Positions 1 through 6,775 of a stretch of DNA of 10,512 bases are shown here, piece by piece. This DNA comes from Bacteroidales bacterium (GTDB lineage Bacteria; Bacteroidota; Bacteroidia; Bacteroidales; VadinHA17). The DNA lies in NCBI GenBank assembly GCA_020353115.1, contig CP070687.1, positions 2,140,115 through 2,150,626 on the forward strand, in the 5' to 3' direction. The notes under the pieces are model-generated. The model saw only the letters and a program-made list of their open reading frames with translations, was not told the DNA's origin and did no database searches. The position numbers and the translations under genes were made by a program. Every line of letters begins with the position of its first letter. Positions within the stretch are counted from its first letter, which is position 1.

Positions 1-1
1 A

Positions 2-79
2 TCAAATTTATCACGGGCCAGGGCAATTTTAAAGGAAAGGCTAAGTAATTATTATAAAACCATAAACCAGGTCATCTAG
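2..79 (+). CDS. C-terminus of an ECF-type RNA polymerase sigma factor (partial)
   Basis: Only the last 25 codons are present, read in frame from base 2 to a TAG at 77-79. The translation begins SNLSRARAILKERL, which resembles the end of the sigma region 4.2 helix-turn-helix recognition helix and its basic tail in Bacteroidota ECF sigma factors (typically SxSNLxRARxxLK). The stop overlaps the GTG start of the next gene by one base (TAGTG), the arrangement expected for a translationally coupled sigma/anti-sigma pair. The family call rests on a short fragment plus context; the N-terminal region 2 lies outside the window. The competing frame across bases 1-48 ends sooner and looks like nothing known. 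Confidence 0.6.
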   Translation, partial: SNLSRARAILKERLSNYYKTINQVI

Positions 80-1509
80 TGATCGTGAAGAACTCAAATA
101 TCGACGGGTTTTTCAGGGATAATTTAGAAGGATTAGAAGTTATTCCACCACCGGAGGTATGGGAAGAGGTCCGGAACCGGATCCGGGGAAAGAAGAAGAA
201 ACTGCTTCTCTACTATCGTGTTGCAGCAGCATCGGTAACCCTCTTGCTTATTGCAGGATCCGTATGGGTCTTCTTTACAAGGCAACCTGTTAGCCGGGAA
301 GCTACCCGAATTGTACCGGGTGAAATTAAGAAAGAAGCACCCGCACAAGAAAATCCTGTACAGGATCCTGAACAATCAGCCGTTACAGCCAGGATCGTGG
401 AAAGGGTTCCCGATCGGGAAAAAGGCCGGGATCTGATTGAAGATGCGGAAACGTTATCCAGGATGGATATTGAACAGGTTGAGGTCGCAGAAATCCATCA
501 GCCTTTTGATCAGGAAGTATCCCGGCAGATGAAAAGCAGACCGGATGATCGGACCGACGACGAGAGTCTCGTCACAGGAGAATCCTATGAAACTATCCGT
601 TTTACCGCAAGAACGATACCGCTGAATGAAAGAATTGCATTCCCCCTTGCTGTACGAACAGTTCGTGAAGATCAGGTGATAACCGGTGACAGGTTCAGGG
701 ATGAACTATCACCTGCAGTACCTGAACAGGATTATTCAAGATGGTCCGTTCGTGGCCAGTTTTCACCAATATATTCGTTCCGTTACATTGGCCAGAAAAG
801 TTTTGATTCATACCGGGATAAGTATAACAGCCAGGAAAATGCCATGGTTACCTATGCCGGGGGTGTTCAGGTTAATTTCAATTCAAGCTCCAAATTAAGC
901 ATCCATTCGGGGATCTTCTATTCGAGAATGGGACAGCAGATTGGCGAGATTCAAACATGGATGGCTGAGGATGGCAGTGTTTTATCTTTACCCATCAAGG
1001 GGAACCTCGATATAAGAAATTCTACCGGTGAAATCAATTCCGTCAATCAGCGGCTCTTTTTCAAGGATATATCAGGATACCGGGTATTGCCCTTATCCCT
1101 TGTTGAATCCTATGACCCATGGAAAGAGGGCCTTGTTCCGATGGATGCCGATATTTTCCAGAGCTTCGAATACCTGGAACTGCCTCTTTTGATCCGATAT
1201 AAAGTAATCGACAGGAAAATCGACATCAATGTTCTTGGAGGAGTAAGTGCCAACTTTATGATCGGGAATGATGCCTATGCCGTTTATCATGATACAAAAT
1301 ATAATATTGGAAAGACATCCGGGCTTCGTACCACCAATTACAGCAGCACGGTGGGCATTGGTTTTGAATATGGCCTGACAAACCAGATTTCAATAAGCCT
1401 GGAACCCACTTTCAAATATTTTCTCCAGTCAATCAACCTCGAAAAGAGCGTTTATACACATCCTTACTCCATCGGGATCTTCACCGGACTGAGCTATCAT
1501 TTCGAATAG
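79..1509 (+). CDS. Dma-like dual membrane-spanning anti-sigma factor with outer-membrane beta-barrel
   Basis: The 476-residue protein has four visible parts. Residues 1-41 are a short cytoplasmic head with a PPPEVWEEVRNRI segment and a KKKK stop-transfer cluster. Residues 42-66 are a single hydrophobic helix, oriented N-in by the positive-inside rule. Residues 67-220 form a long charged, low-complexity linker. Residues 221-476 alternate polar and hydrophobic residues in short strands, include the stretch YLELPLLIRY and the motif NVLGGVSANFMIGN, and end in an aromatic-rich strand (GLSYHFE), as in Bacteroidota outer-membrane barrels. One chain would thus cross both membranes. This is the organisation reported for Bacteroides thetaiotaomicron Dma proteins, in which the N-terminus holds a partner sigma factor and the barrel senses the outer membrane; those affect vesiculation. 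The GTG start at 79 is chosen for its overlap with the upstream sigma-factor stop; GTG at 85 is an alternative. Anti-sigma activity is inferred from architecture and context. The alternative is a plain PorT-like barrel with an uncleaved leader. Confidence 0.75.
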   Translation: MIVKNSNIDGFFRDNLEGLEVIPPPEVWEEVRNRIRGKKKKLLLYYRVAAASVTLLLIAGSVWVFFTRQPVSREATRIVPGEIKKEAPAQENPVQDPEQSAVTARIVERVPDREKGRDLIEDAETLSRMDIEQVEVAEIHQPFDQEVSRQMKSRPDDRTDDESLVTGESYETIRFTARTIPLNERIAFPLAVRTVREDQVITGDRFRDELSPAVPEQDYSRWSVRGQFSPIYSFRYIGQKSFDSYRDKYNSQENAMVTYAGGVQVNFNSSSKLSIHSGIFYSRMGQQIGEIQTWMAEDGSVLSLPIKGNLDIRNSTGEINSVNQRLFFKDISGYRVLPLSLVESYDPWKEGLVPMDADIFQSFEYLELPLLIRYKVIDRKIDINVLGGVSANFMIGNDAYAVYHDTKYNIGKTSGLRTTNYSSTVGIGFEYGLTNQISISLEPTFKYFLQSINLEKSVYTHPYSIGIFTGLSYHFE

Positions 1510-1677
1510 AATCTTTTATTCCCGCCTGGCTGATAATCCTATTAGTTCCCAAGATTGTCTTTGTAGCATTTTTTGGTTTTCCTGTGTTTGGATCATTGAG
1601 TAAATCGACTTTCAAAGCAGGAATACGTTTATACAGGATTATGAACGGCTTCCTTTCCTGGTTTCTTTAAAAATCGC

Positions 1678-1685
1678 TAATTTTG
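1678..1685 (+). promoter_or_regulatory. Candidate Bacteroidota -7 element for the lytic transglycosylase-uvrA unit
   Basis: TAATTTTG fits the Bacteroidota -7 consensus TAnnTTTG exactly and lies about 50 bases before the ATG at 1735. No clear TTTG -33 element sits at the right distance; the nearest is a weak CCTGG near 1657-1661. The spacer 1510-1734 is otherwise without recognisable structure. Confidence 0.3.
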
Positions 1686-1720
1686 CATTTTTCATTTTTA
1701 TGAGCAAACCATATAAATTT

Positions 1721-1726
1721 GGAGGG
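1721..1726 (+). promoter_or_regulatory. Strong Shine-Dalgarno sequence fixing the start at 1735
   Basis: GGAGGG lies 8 bases before the ATG at 1735. It is a near-perfect Shine-Dalgarno match, which is uncommon in Bacteroidota, where most genes here have AT-rich leaders instead. It decides the start of the lytic transglycosylase. Confidence 0.6.
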
Positions 1727-1734
1727 TATTTAAG

Positions 1735-2733
1735 ATGGAATCGAAAAGCTATTTGCATCAGAAAATAAGCCGGGCCTGCAAGAGCGGGAGCAGGGTTTTA
1801 CCCTGGTTACTTCCGGGTATATTTTTACTTTTTGGAATGCTGGGCTTTATTAATTCAGGATATGAGCCGGCGGTTAAAAGCAACCAGGATCCGCAGTTCT
1901 TTAACATTTATCCCATAGATCTGCCCGAATATCTGGAATTTGCCGGTGAAAGGGTCCCACTTGAAAATTTCGACACCAGAGAGAGCCTCGATCGGGAATT
2001 GCTGGTAAATACCTTTTTTCATTCCCAGACTTTTCTTTATCTGAAGAAGGTGCCCCGCTACTTCCCAGTCATTGAACCGATATTGAATGAATACAATGTT
2101 CCTGAAGATTTTAAATACCTGCCTTTGGTTGAAAGCGGTCTGGCAAATGCCGTTTCTCCCGCTGAAGCTGTCGGTTTCTGGCAACTTATGGAAGGTACTG
2201 CAAGGGACTACGGGCTTGAAGTTAACGCGGAGGTGGATGAACGGTACCATCTCGAGAAATCGACGGTTGCAGCATGCAAATACCTCCTGAAATCATATGA
2301 AGAGTACCATAACTGGACCCTGGTGGCAGCGTCCTACAATAACGGAAGGCGCGGAATTGACCGCCAGATCGGACGTCAGAAAGAGAATAACTATTATGAC
2401 CTTTTGCTTAATGAGGAGACGGCACGCTATATATTCAGGATTCTGGCATTGAAACTCATCGTTTCAGACCCGGAAAAATATGGATTCCACCTGGAGGAAA
2501 AGGATCTTTACCAACCCATACGAAGCTTTGAAGTTAAAGTGGATACAACCGTATCCAGTTTTGCAGAATTTGCCAAGAATTTCGGTACAAATTATAAAAT
2601 GCTGAAATTTCTCAATCCCTGGTTACGGGAACCTTACCTGTCCAATAATAAGGGGAAATCCTATATGATCAAAATCCCCGGGAAAGGAAGCAGAATATGG
2701 AAACTTGAAGAAGGATCAAATAATACCGAATAG
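1735..2733 (+). CDS. Membrane-anchored lytic transglycosylase, SLT family (MltD-like)
   Basis: This enzyme should cleave the beta-1,4 MurNAc-GlcNAc bond of peptidoglycan non-hydrolytically, leaving 1,6-anhydro-MurNAc. The 332 residues start with a basic segment and one hydrophobic helix (about 21-40), an uncleaved anchor or signal peptide placing the rest in the periplasm. The SLT domain spans about 118-240. It has the catalytic Glu133 in LPLVESG, then GFWQLM (147-152), AASYNNG (198-204) and ETARYI (228-233), the expected motif order for GH23/SLT enzymes. Residues 265-316 (FEVKVDTTVSSF through LNPWL to YMIKIPG) look like a divergent LysM-like peptidoglycan-binding module, as in MltD proteins. 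The strong GGAGGG decides the start. The gene overlaps uvrA by 29 bases, so the two are probably cotranscribed. Catalytic residues look intact; the exact subfamily is uncertain. Confidence 0.88.
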   Translation: MESKSYLHQKISRACKSGSRVLPWLLPGIFLLFGMLGFINSGYEPAVKSNQDPQFFNIYPIDLPEYLEFAGERVPLENFDTRESLDRELLVNTFFHSQTFLYLKKVPRYFPVIEPILNEYNVPEDFKYLPLVESGLANAVSPAEAVGFWQLMEGTARDYGLEVNAEVDERYHLEKSTVAACKYLLKSYEEYHNWTLVAASYNNGRRGIDRQIGRQKENNYYDLLLNEETARYIFRILALKLIVSDPEKYGFHLEEKDLYQPIRSFEVKVDTTVSSFAEFAKNFGTNYKMLKFLNPWLREPYLSNNKGKSYMIKIPGKGSRIWKLEEGSNNTE

Positions 2734-5611
2734 CTTGTCACGACCGGGATATAATCCACTCGTTGATCCGGACCGGGATCAAATTGATCGCATCAATGTA
2801 CTGGGAGCCCGTGTACATAACCTGAAAAATATTGATGTATCCATTCCCAGGAACAGGTTTATTGTGATAACAGGATTAAGTGGTAGCGGTAAATCATCAC
2901 TGGCTTTCGATACCATATATGCAGAGGGACAGAGAAGGTATATTGAAACCCTTTCGGCCTATGCGAGACAATTCCTTGGCGGGATGGAACGACCGGATGT
3001 AGACAAGATAACCGGATTGAGCCCGGTCATATCCATTGAACAGAAGACGACCAATAAGAATCCAAGATCAACAGTAGGAACCATAACCGAAATCTATGAT
3101 TTTCTCCGGTTATTATATGCCAGAGCCGGGATCGCCTATTCCTCAAGGACAGGCGAAAAGATGGTCAAATATTCCGATGAACAGATTGTTGCGCTAATCG
3201 GTAAACGATTCAGGGATCAGAAAGTCATGATCATGGCTCCCCTGGTTAAAGGAAGAAAAGGTCATTATAAAGAGCTCTTTGAACAGATCAGAAGAAAAGG
3301 ATTCATATATGCACGGATCGATGGTGAAATCAGGGAACTTGTGCACGGGCTAAAGCTGGACAGATATAAAACGCATTATATTGAAGTTGTTATAGATAAA
3401 CTTCATGTCGAAAAGCCATCGGTAAAAAGGCTGAAAGAATCCGTACGGATGGCTATGTCGCAGGGCCAGGGTATACTTATGGTGATAAGGGAGGATTCTG
3501 AAGAGGTCAGTTATTTGAGCCGCCGCTTAATGTGTCCCACAACCGGTATATCCTATAATGAACCGGCGCCTCATACCTTTTCATTCAATTCACCGCAAGG
3601 TGCGTGCCCGGAATGCAACGGGCTGGGAACCATAAATGAAGTGGATGTCCGGAAAATAATTCCGGATCCTTCCCTGAGCATCCGCAAAGGGGGAATTGAA
3701 CCGTTGGGTTCTTACAGGAATTCATTGATTTACTGGCAGCTTGAAGCAATTGCAAATAAATTCAATTTCACCCTGGATATCCCGATTGAAAAAATCCCGG
3801 ACGAAGCCCTCCATATCATACTTCATGGTTCCGAGGAACCATTTAAATTACTGAATACACCGCTTGGAACATCTTCCAATTATTTCCTGAGCTTTGAAGG
3901 CATCGTCAATTACGTATTGAATATGCAGAATGATGAAGGGAACAGGAGAAACCATAAGGCAGGATTGCAGTATATCAGGAAGATTACCTGCCCTAAATGT
4001 AATGGACTGCGTCTGAAAGAGGAATCACTCCATTTCAGGATTGCCGGTAAAAATATTGCAGAACTGGCCTCTATGGACATAGGTGAATTATACCACTGGC
4101 TTGTAAGATTGGATAAAAGACTGGCAGTGAAACAAAAGCTCATTGCTGCGGAAATACTGAAAGAAATACGTTCAAGACTTACATTTTTACTGAATGTGGG
4201 ATTACACTACCTCTCACTCGACCGCACTGCAAGAAGCCTTTCGGGGGGTGAGAGCCAGAGGATCAGACTGGCAACACAAATCGGCTCCCAACTGGTAAAC
4301 GTTTTGTATATACTTGACGAGCCGAGTATCGGATTGCACCAGCGTGATAACCGGAAATTAATACATGCCCTGAAGGATCTAAGGGATTCGGGCAATTCTG
4401 TTATCGTTGTTGAACACGACAGGGAAATGATCCTCTCATCGGATTATATTGTTGATATGGGTCCGTTTGCAGGCAGGCATGGAGGGGAAATCGTCGCCCA
4501 GGGTTCTCCACAGGAGATTCGGAAGTATGATACGCTGACAACCGCATACCTGAACCTTGCCCGGAATATTCCCGTTCCTGAAAAACGAAGAGACCAGAAC
4601 GCAAAGAACCTACTTTTGAAAGGCGCTTCAGGGAACAACCTGAAGAATGTCTCCGTTAAGTTTCCTCTCGGTAATTTCATCTGTGTCACTGGAGTATCCG
4701 GAAGCGGTAAATCCTCCCTCGTCAATCAAACCCTTCATCCGATCCTTGCAAAACATTTCTACAAATCAACGAAAGAACCGCTGCCCTATAAATCCCTGGA
4801 AGGGATCGAGTATGTTGATAAAGTCATTGAAGTAAATCAATCACCCCTTGGGAGAACTCCCCGTTCCAACCCGGCAACCTATACGGGAGTTTTCTCGGAT
4901 ATAAGAAAACTTTTCGAGCAGACAACAGAAGCAAAGATCCGCGGTTACAAGGCAGGAAGATTCTCATTTAACGTAAAAGGAGGACGGTGTGAAGGCTGTC
5001 AGGGTGCAGGAGTGAAGACCATTGAGATGAATTTCCTTCCGGATGTATATGTCGTTTGTAATGATTGTAACGGGAAAAGATATAACAGGGAAACCCTTGA
5101 GGTTAAATATAAAGGCAAATCCATAAGCGATGTACTGAATATGACCATTAACCAGGCGGTTGAATTCTTCCGTAATATACCTGTTATAAGTCATAAGCTT
5201 CATACCCTGAAAGAAGTAGGTCTTGGTTATGTCAGGCTCGGACAACCCTCCACAACCCTTTCAGGTGGTGAATCACAAAGGGTAAAACTGTCAACGGAAC
5301 TGGCTAAAAGGGATACAGGTAAAACCCTCTATATTCTTGATGAACCGACAACCGGTTTGCATTTTGAAGATGTCAGGGTTTTGTTGCAGGTATTGAACCG
5401 TCTCGTGGACAAGGGGAATACGGTCATCGTTATCGAACACAATATGGATGTGATCAAGGTCGCTGATTTTATCATTGATATCGGCAGGGAAGGGGGGAAT
5501 GAAGGAGGCAGGATCGTTTTTGCAGGTATCCCGGAAAGACTGATAACTCAAAAGGAAAGTTATACGGCAGAATTTCTGGGGAAAGAGCTCGGTTCGACGA
5601 TTTCAAAATAA
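2705..5611 (+). CDS. uvrA: Excinuclease ABC subunit UvrA
   Basis: UvrA is the damage-sensing ATPase of nucleotide excision repair; as a dimer with UvrB it scans DNA and loads UvrB at bulky lesions. At 968 residues it is slightly longer than the E. coli protein (940). Both ABC modules are complete: Walker A GLSGSGKSS (57-65) and GVSGSGKSS (663-671), signatures LSGGESQRIRL (512-522) and LSGGESQRVKL (852-862), Walker B LYILDEP twice, and H-loops VVEHD and VIEHN. The second zinc finger is canonical, with CEGC (762-765) and CNDC (785-788). The first has CPEC (301-304), but its upstream pair reads CPTT (277-280), keeping one cysteine; I recall the same change in other Bacteroidota UvrAs. The recognisable family N-terminus begins near INVLGARVHNLKNID (residue 30). 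No ATG precedes it in frame: the choices are TTG at 2705, inside the transglycosylase gene, or TTG at 2735, two bases past its stop. The start is therefore uncertain by 10 codons. Confidence 0.97.
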   Translation: MKKDQIIPNSLSRPGYNPLVDPDRDQIDRINVLGARVHNLKNIDVSIPRNRFIVITGLSGSGKSSLAFDTIYAEGQRRYIETLSAYARQFLGGMERPDVDKITGLSPVISIEQKTTNKNPRSTVGTITEIYDFLRLLYARAGIAYSSRTGEKMVKYSDEQIVALIGKRFRDQKVMIMAPLVKGRKGHYKELFEQIRRKGFIYARIDGEIRELVHGLKLDRYKTHYIEVVIDKLHVEKPSVKRLKESVRMAMSQGQGILMVIREDSEEVSYLSRRLMCPTTGISYNEPAPHTFSFNSPQGACPECNGLGTINEVDVRKIIPDPSLSIRKGGIEPLGSYRNSLIYWQLEAIANKFNFTLDIPIEKIPDEALHIILHGSEEPFKLLNTPLGTSSNYFLSFEGIVNYVLNMQNDEGNRRNHKAGLQYIRKITCPKCNGLRLKEESLHFRIAGKNIAELASMDIGELYHWLVRLDKRLAVKQKLIAAEILKEIRSRLTFLLNVGLHYLSLDRTARSLSGGESQRIRLATQIGSQLVNVLYILDEPSIGLHQRDNRKLIHALKDLRDSGNSVIVVEHDREMILSSDYIVDMGPFAGRHGGEIVAQGSPQEIRKYDTLTTAYLNLARNIPVPEKRRDQNAKNLLLKGASGNNLKNVSVKFPLGNFICVTGVSGSGKSSLVNQTLHPILAKHFYKSTKEPLPYKSLEGIEYVDKVIEVNQSPLGRTPRSNPATYTGVFSDIRKLFEQTTEAKIRGYKAGRFSFNVKGGRCEGCQGAGVKTIEMNFLPDVYVVCNDCNGKRYNRETLEVKYKGKSISDVLNMTINQAVEFFRNIPVISHKLHTLKEVGLGYVRLGQPSTTLSGGESQRVKLSTELAKRDTGKTLYILDEPTTGLHFEDVRVLLQVLNRLVDKGNTVIVIEHNMDVIKVADFIIDIGREGGNEGGRIVFAGIPERLITQKESYTAEFLGKELGSTISK

Positions 5612-5618
5612 ATTGGTA

Positions 5619-5681
5619 TTAAACCCCGGAGCAAGTTCCGGACTCTTATTTCCGCAGCAAGCTGCGGGGAACCAGCCTGCC
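5619..5681 (+). repeat. Dispersed two-hairpin repeat, copy 1
   Basis: These 63 bases match the reverse complement of 9562-9624 at 56 of 63 positions by hand alignment with no gaps. The unit contains two palindromes, CCGGAGCAAGTTCCGG (5626-5641) and CCGCAGCAAGCTGCGG (5652-5667), separated by ten T-rich bases. It begins 7 bases after the uvrA stop, in the sense orientation of uvrA. Confidence 0.85.
5626..5651 (+). terminator. Possible intrinsic terminator of uvrA, carried by repeat copy 1
   Basis: The hairpin at 5626-5641 (stem of about six pairs including one G-U, loop CAAG) is followed by ACTCTTATTT. The tail is T-rich but interrupted, so it is a weak or degenerate Rho-independent terminator at best. 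Its position just past the uvrA stop supports the call, as does the matching arrangement after smpB. Confidence 0.4.
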
Positions 5682-5740
5682 GCCTTCCTGTCGGCAGACA
5701 GGAACTGGCAGGGTATACCAGGCTGTGGCAGGCCGGCAGG
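5676..5740. repeat. Nested GC-rich palindromes of the CCTGCCG/CGGCAGG type
   Basis: CCTGCCG at 5676-5682 pairs with CGGCAGG at 5734-5740. Inside lie CTGCCG (5677-5682) with CGGCAG (5692-5697), and CCTGTC (5687-5692) with GACAGG (5697-5702). Only some of these pairings can form at once. The segment continues directly from repeat copy 1 but is not shared with copy 2, so it is a separate element. On the minus strand part of it translates as LPTGRRQAG, a string I recall from many doubtful predicted proteins in Bacteroidota assemblies. Confidence 0.65.
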
Positions 5741-5872
5741 GAGATCATAAAGAGCTCCTCCGTTACCGACAATTCTTTACGGCCGGACAGGCCAGATCCT
5801 TTGGGATGGAACTGTATGGGGAAATTTGCCTGTCGATTATTCACCCGATAATTTGTATATTGTGAATCTTAA

Positions 5873-5891
5873 AATCTGGCCGTTCCAGATT
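5873..5891. promoter_or_regulatory. Inverted repeat upstream of the LOG gene
   Basis: AATCTGG (5873-5879) and CCAGATT (5885-5891) are perfect 7-base arms around a 5-base loop, ending 37 bases before the ATG at 5929. It could be an operator half-site pair or a leader hairpin; nothing in the sequence tells which. Confidence 0.3.
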
Positions 5892-5928
5892 AAATATACA
5901 GGATTTAATCGTATAATTTCCTGCCGTT

Positions 5929-6639
5929 ATGAAAGAAAATGAAGATAAGATAAGTTATGCCTTCAAAGAGAAGACATGGAATGAAATAAAGACCTCCGAT
6001 TCATGGGGAGTGTTCAAAATTCTTTCCGAATTTGTTGAAGGATTTGAAAAACTTTCCCGGATCGGACCCTGTGTTTCCATATTCGGTTCTGCACGAACCA
6101 CCCCGGATAATCAGTACTTCAAGCTAGCCGAGGAAATTGCCTTCAAGCTAACGCAGAGAGGTTATGGAGTAATCACAGGGGGAGGACCCGGAATAATGGA
6201 AGCGGCCAATATGGGTGCAAAACGGGGAAAGGGTAAATCGGTAGGAATAAATATTGATCTTCCTTTTGAACAGGCCCCCAACCTCTTTATCGATTCGGAT
6301 AAGCTGATTACCTTCGATCATTTTTTTGTCAGGAAGGTGATGTTTATGAAATATGCACAGGGATTCATTGCACTGCCCGGCGGTTTTGGTACATTTGACG
6401 AGCTTTTCGAAGCCATTACCCTCATTCAGACGGAAAAAATCGGCCGGTTTCCAATCATACTTGTCGGCGCTTCCTATTGGGAAGGATTGTTACAATGGAT
6501 CAAAGATGTTATGATGACCCGGGAGAAAAATGTAAGCCCTGAAGATCTCGAATTATTCACGATCGTGGATACGGCAGCGGAGGCCATCGATCTGATCGAT
6601 CATTTCTACTCCCAATACCTGTTAAGTCCAAACTTCTGA
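5929..6639 (+). CDS. LOG-family nucleoside 5'-monophosphate phosphoribohydrolase (TIGR00730 type)
   Basis: The family cleaves the N-glycosidic bond of nucleoside 5'-monophosphates, releasing base and ribose 5-phosphate. Plant and some bacterial members activate cytokinins, while others act in nucleotide salvage or homeostasis. The 236-residue protein is a single Rossmann-type domain. VSIFGSAR (49-56) forms the first strand and loop; GGGPGIMEAAN (84-94) and PGGFGTFDELFE (150-161) are the two signature motifs, the latter carrying the conserved catalytic-site glutamate; FFVRK (132-136) supplies the conserved Arg and Lys. No signal peptide is present, so it is cytoplasmic. It stands alone: 317 bases follow uvrA and 136 precede the next gene. 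The ATG at 5929 has only an AT-rich leader. The old label lysine decarboxylase for this fold is misleading. The physiological substrate cannot be read from the sequence. Confidence 0.93.
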   Translation: MKENEDKISYAFKEKTWNEIKTSDSWGVFKILSEFVEGFEKLSRIGPCVSIFGSARTTPDNQYFKLAEEIAFKLTQRGYGVITGGGPGIMEAANMGAKRGKGKSVGINIDLPFEQAPNLFIDSDKLITFDHFFVRKVMFMKYAQGFIALPGGFGTFDELFEAITLIQTEKIGRFPIILVGASYWEGLLQWIKDVMMTREKNVSPEDLELFTIVDTAAEAIDLIDHFYSQYLLSPNF

Positions 6640-6674
6640 TCCGTCTGGGTTAATCGTTTGTAAATTAGTCGTTT

Positions 6675-6727
6675 TTGTTAATAATTATTAACAATTGTTA
6701 ATAACTATTGTTAATAAATTGTTATTA
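6675..6727. promoter_or_regulatory. AT-rich operator-like array of TTGTTAATAA repeats
   Basis: The 10-mer TTGTTAATAA occurs exactly at 6675-6684, 6695-6704 and 6708-6717, and its exact reverse complement at 6685-6694; a degraded copy, TTGTTATTA, lies at 6719-6727. The first three arms form two overlapping perfect 20-bp palindromes (6675-6694 and 6685-6704). The array ends about 48 bases before the ATG at 6776, where a promoter would sit; TATTATTG at 6723-6730 is one mismatch from the -7 consensus. It is likely a multi-site operator or UP-like element for the SPOR-barrel unit. The half-site TTGTTAA resembles Rex sites, but the spacing does not fit. Confidence 0.55.
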
Positions 6728-6775
6728 TTGTATAACTAATAGCGAATCTCAGTCGTTAACCTAAAAATATTACGT

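Larger units (their letters stand above)
5612..5928. other. 317-base spacer between uvrA and the LOG gene: repeats, no credible gene
   Basis: From left to right it holds a two-hairpin repeat (5619-5681), nested GC-rich palindromes (5676-5740), about 130 bases with no clear structure, and a 7-bp inverted repeat (5873-5891) shortly before the LOG start. A minus-strand open frame crosses 5560-5844 but is made largely of palindrome translation and uvrA antisense. I see no exact TAnnTTTG promoter element for the LOG gene; GATAATTTG near 5848-5856 is the closest. Confidence 0.7.

Noticed and set aside
1714..1721. TAAATTTG, a perfect -7 consensus match
   Set aside because: It runs into the Shine-Dalgarno GGAGGG and ends 13 bases before the ATG, so a start there would leave no room for the ribosome binding site in the transcript.
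1700..1768. A 22-codon upstream ORF (starting MSKPYKFGGY) overlapping the transglycosylase start in another frame
   Set aside because: It has no ribosome binding site of its own, its sequence contains the strong Shine-Dalgarno of the real gene, and the peptide resembles nothing known; chance is enough.
3910..5551. Several minus-strand open frames of 62-93 codons inside uvrA
   Set aside because: They are shadows of a strongly conserved coding frame, with no start signals or plausible products.
5560..5844. Minus-strand open frame of 94 codons containing LPTGRRQAG
   Set aside because: It is antisense to the end of uvrA and made of palindromic repeats; open frames through such repeats are a known artefact.
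6675..6694. A Rex (NADH-sensing repressor) operator
   Set aside because: The half-sites TTGTTAA and TTAACAA match Rex sites of clostridia, but here they are 6 bases apart instead of 4, and no rex gene is in view.
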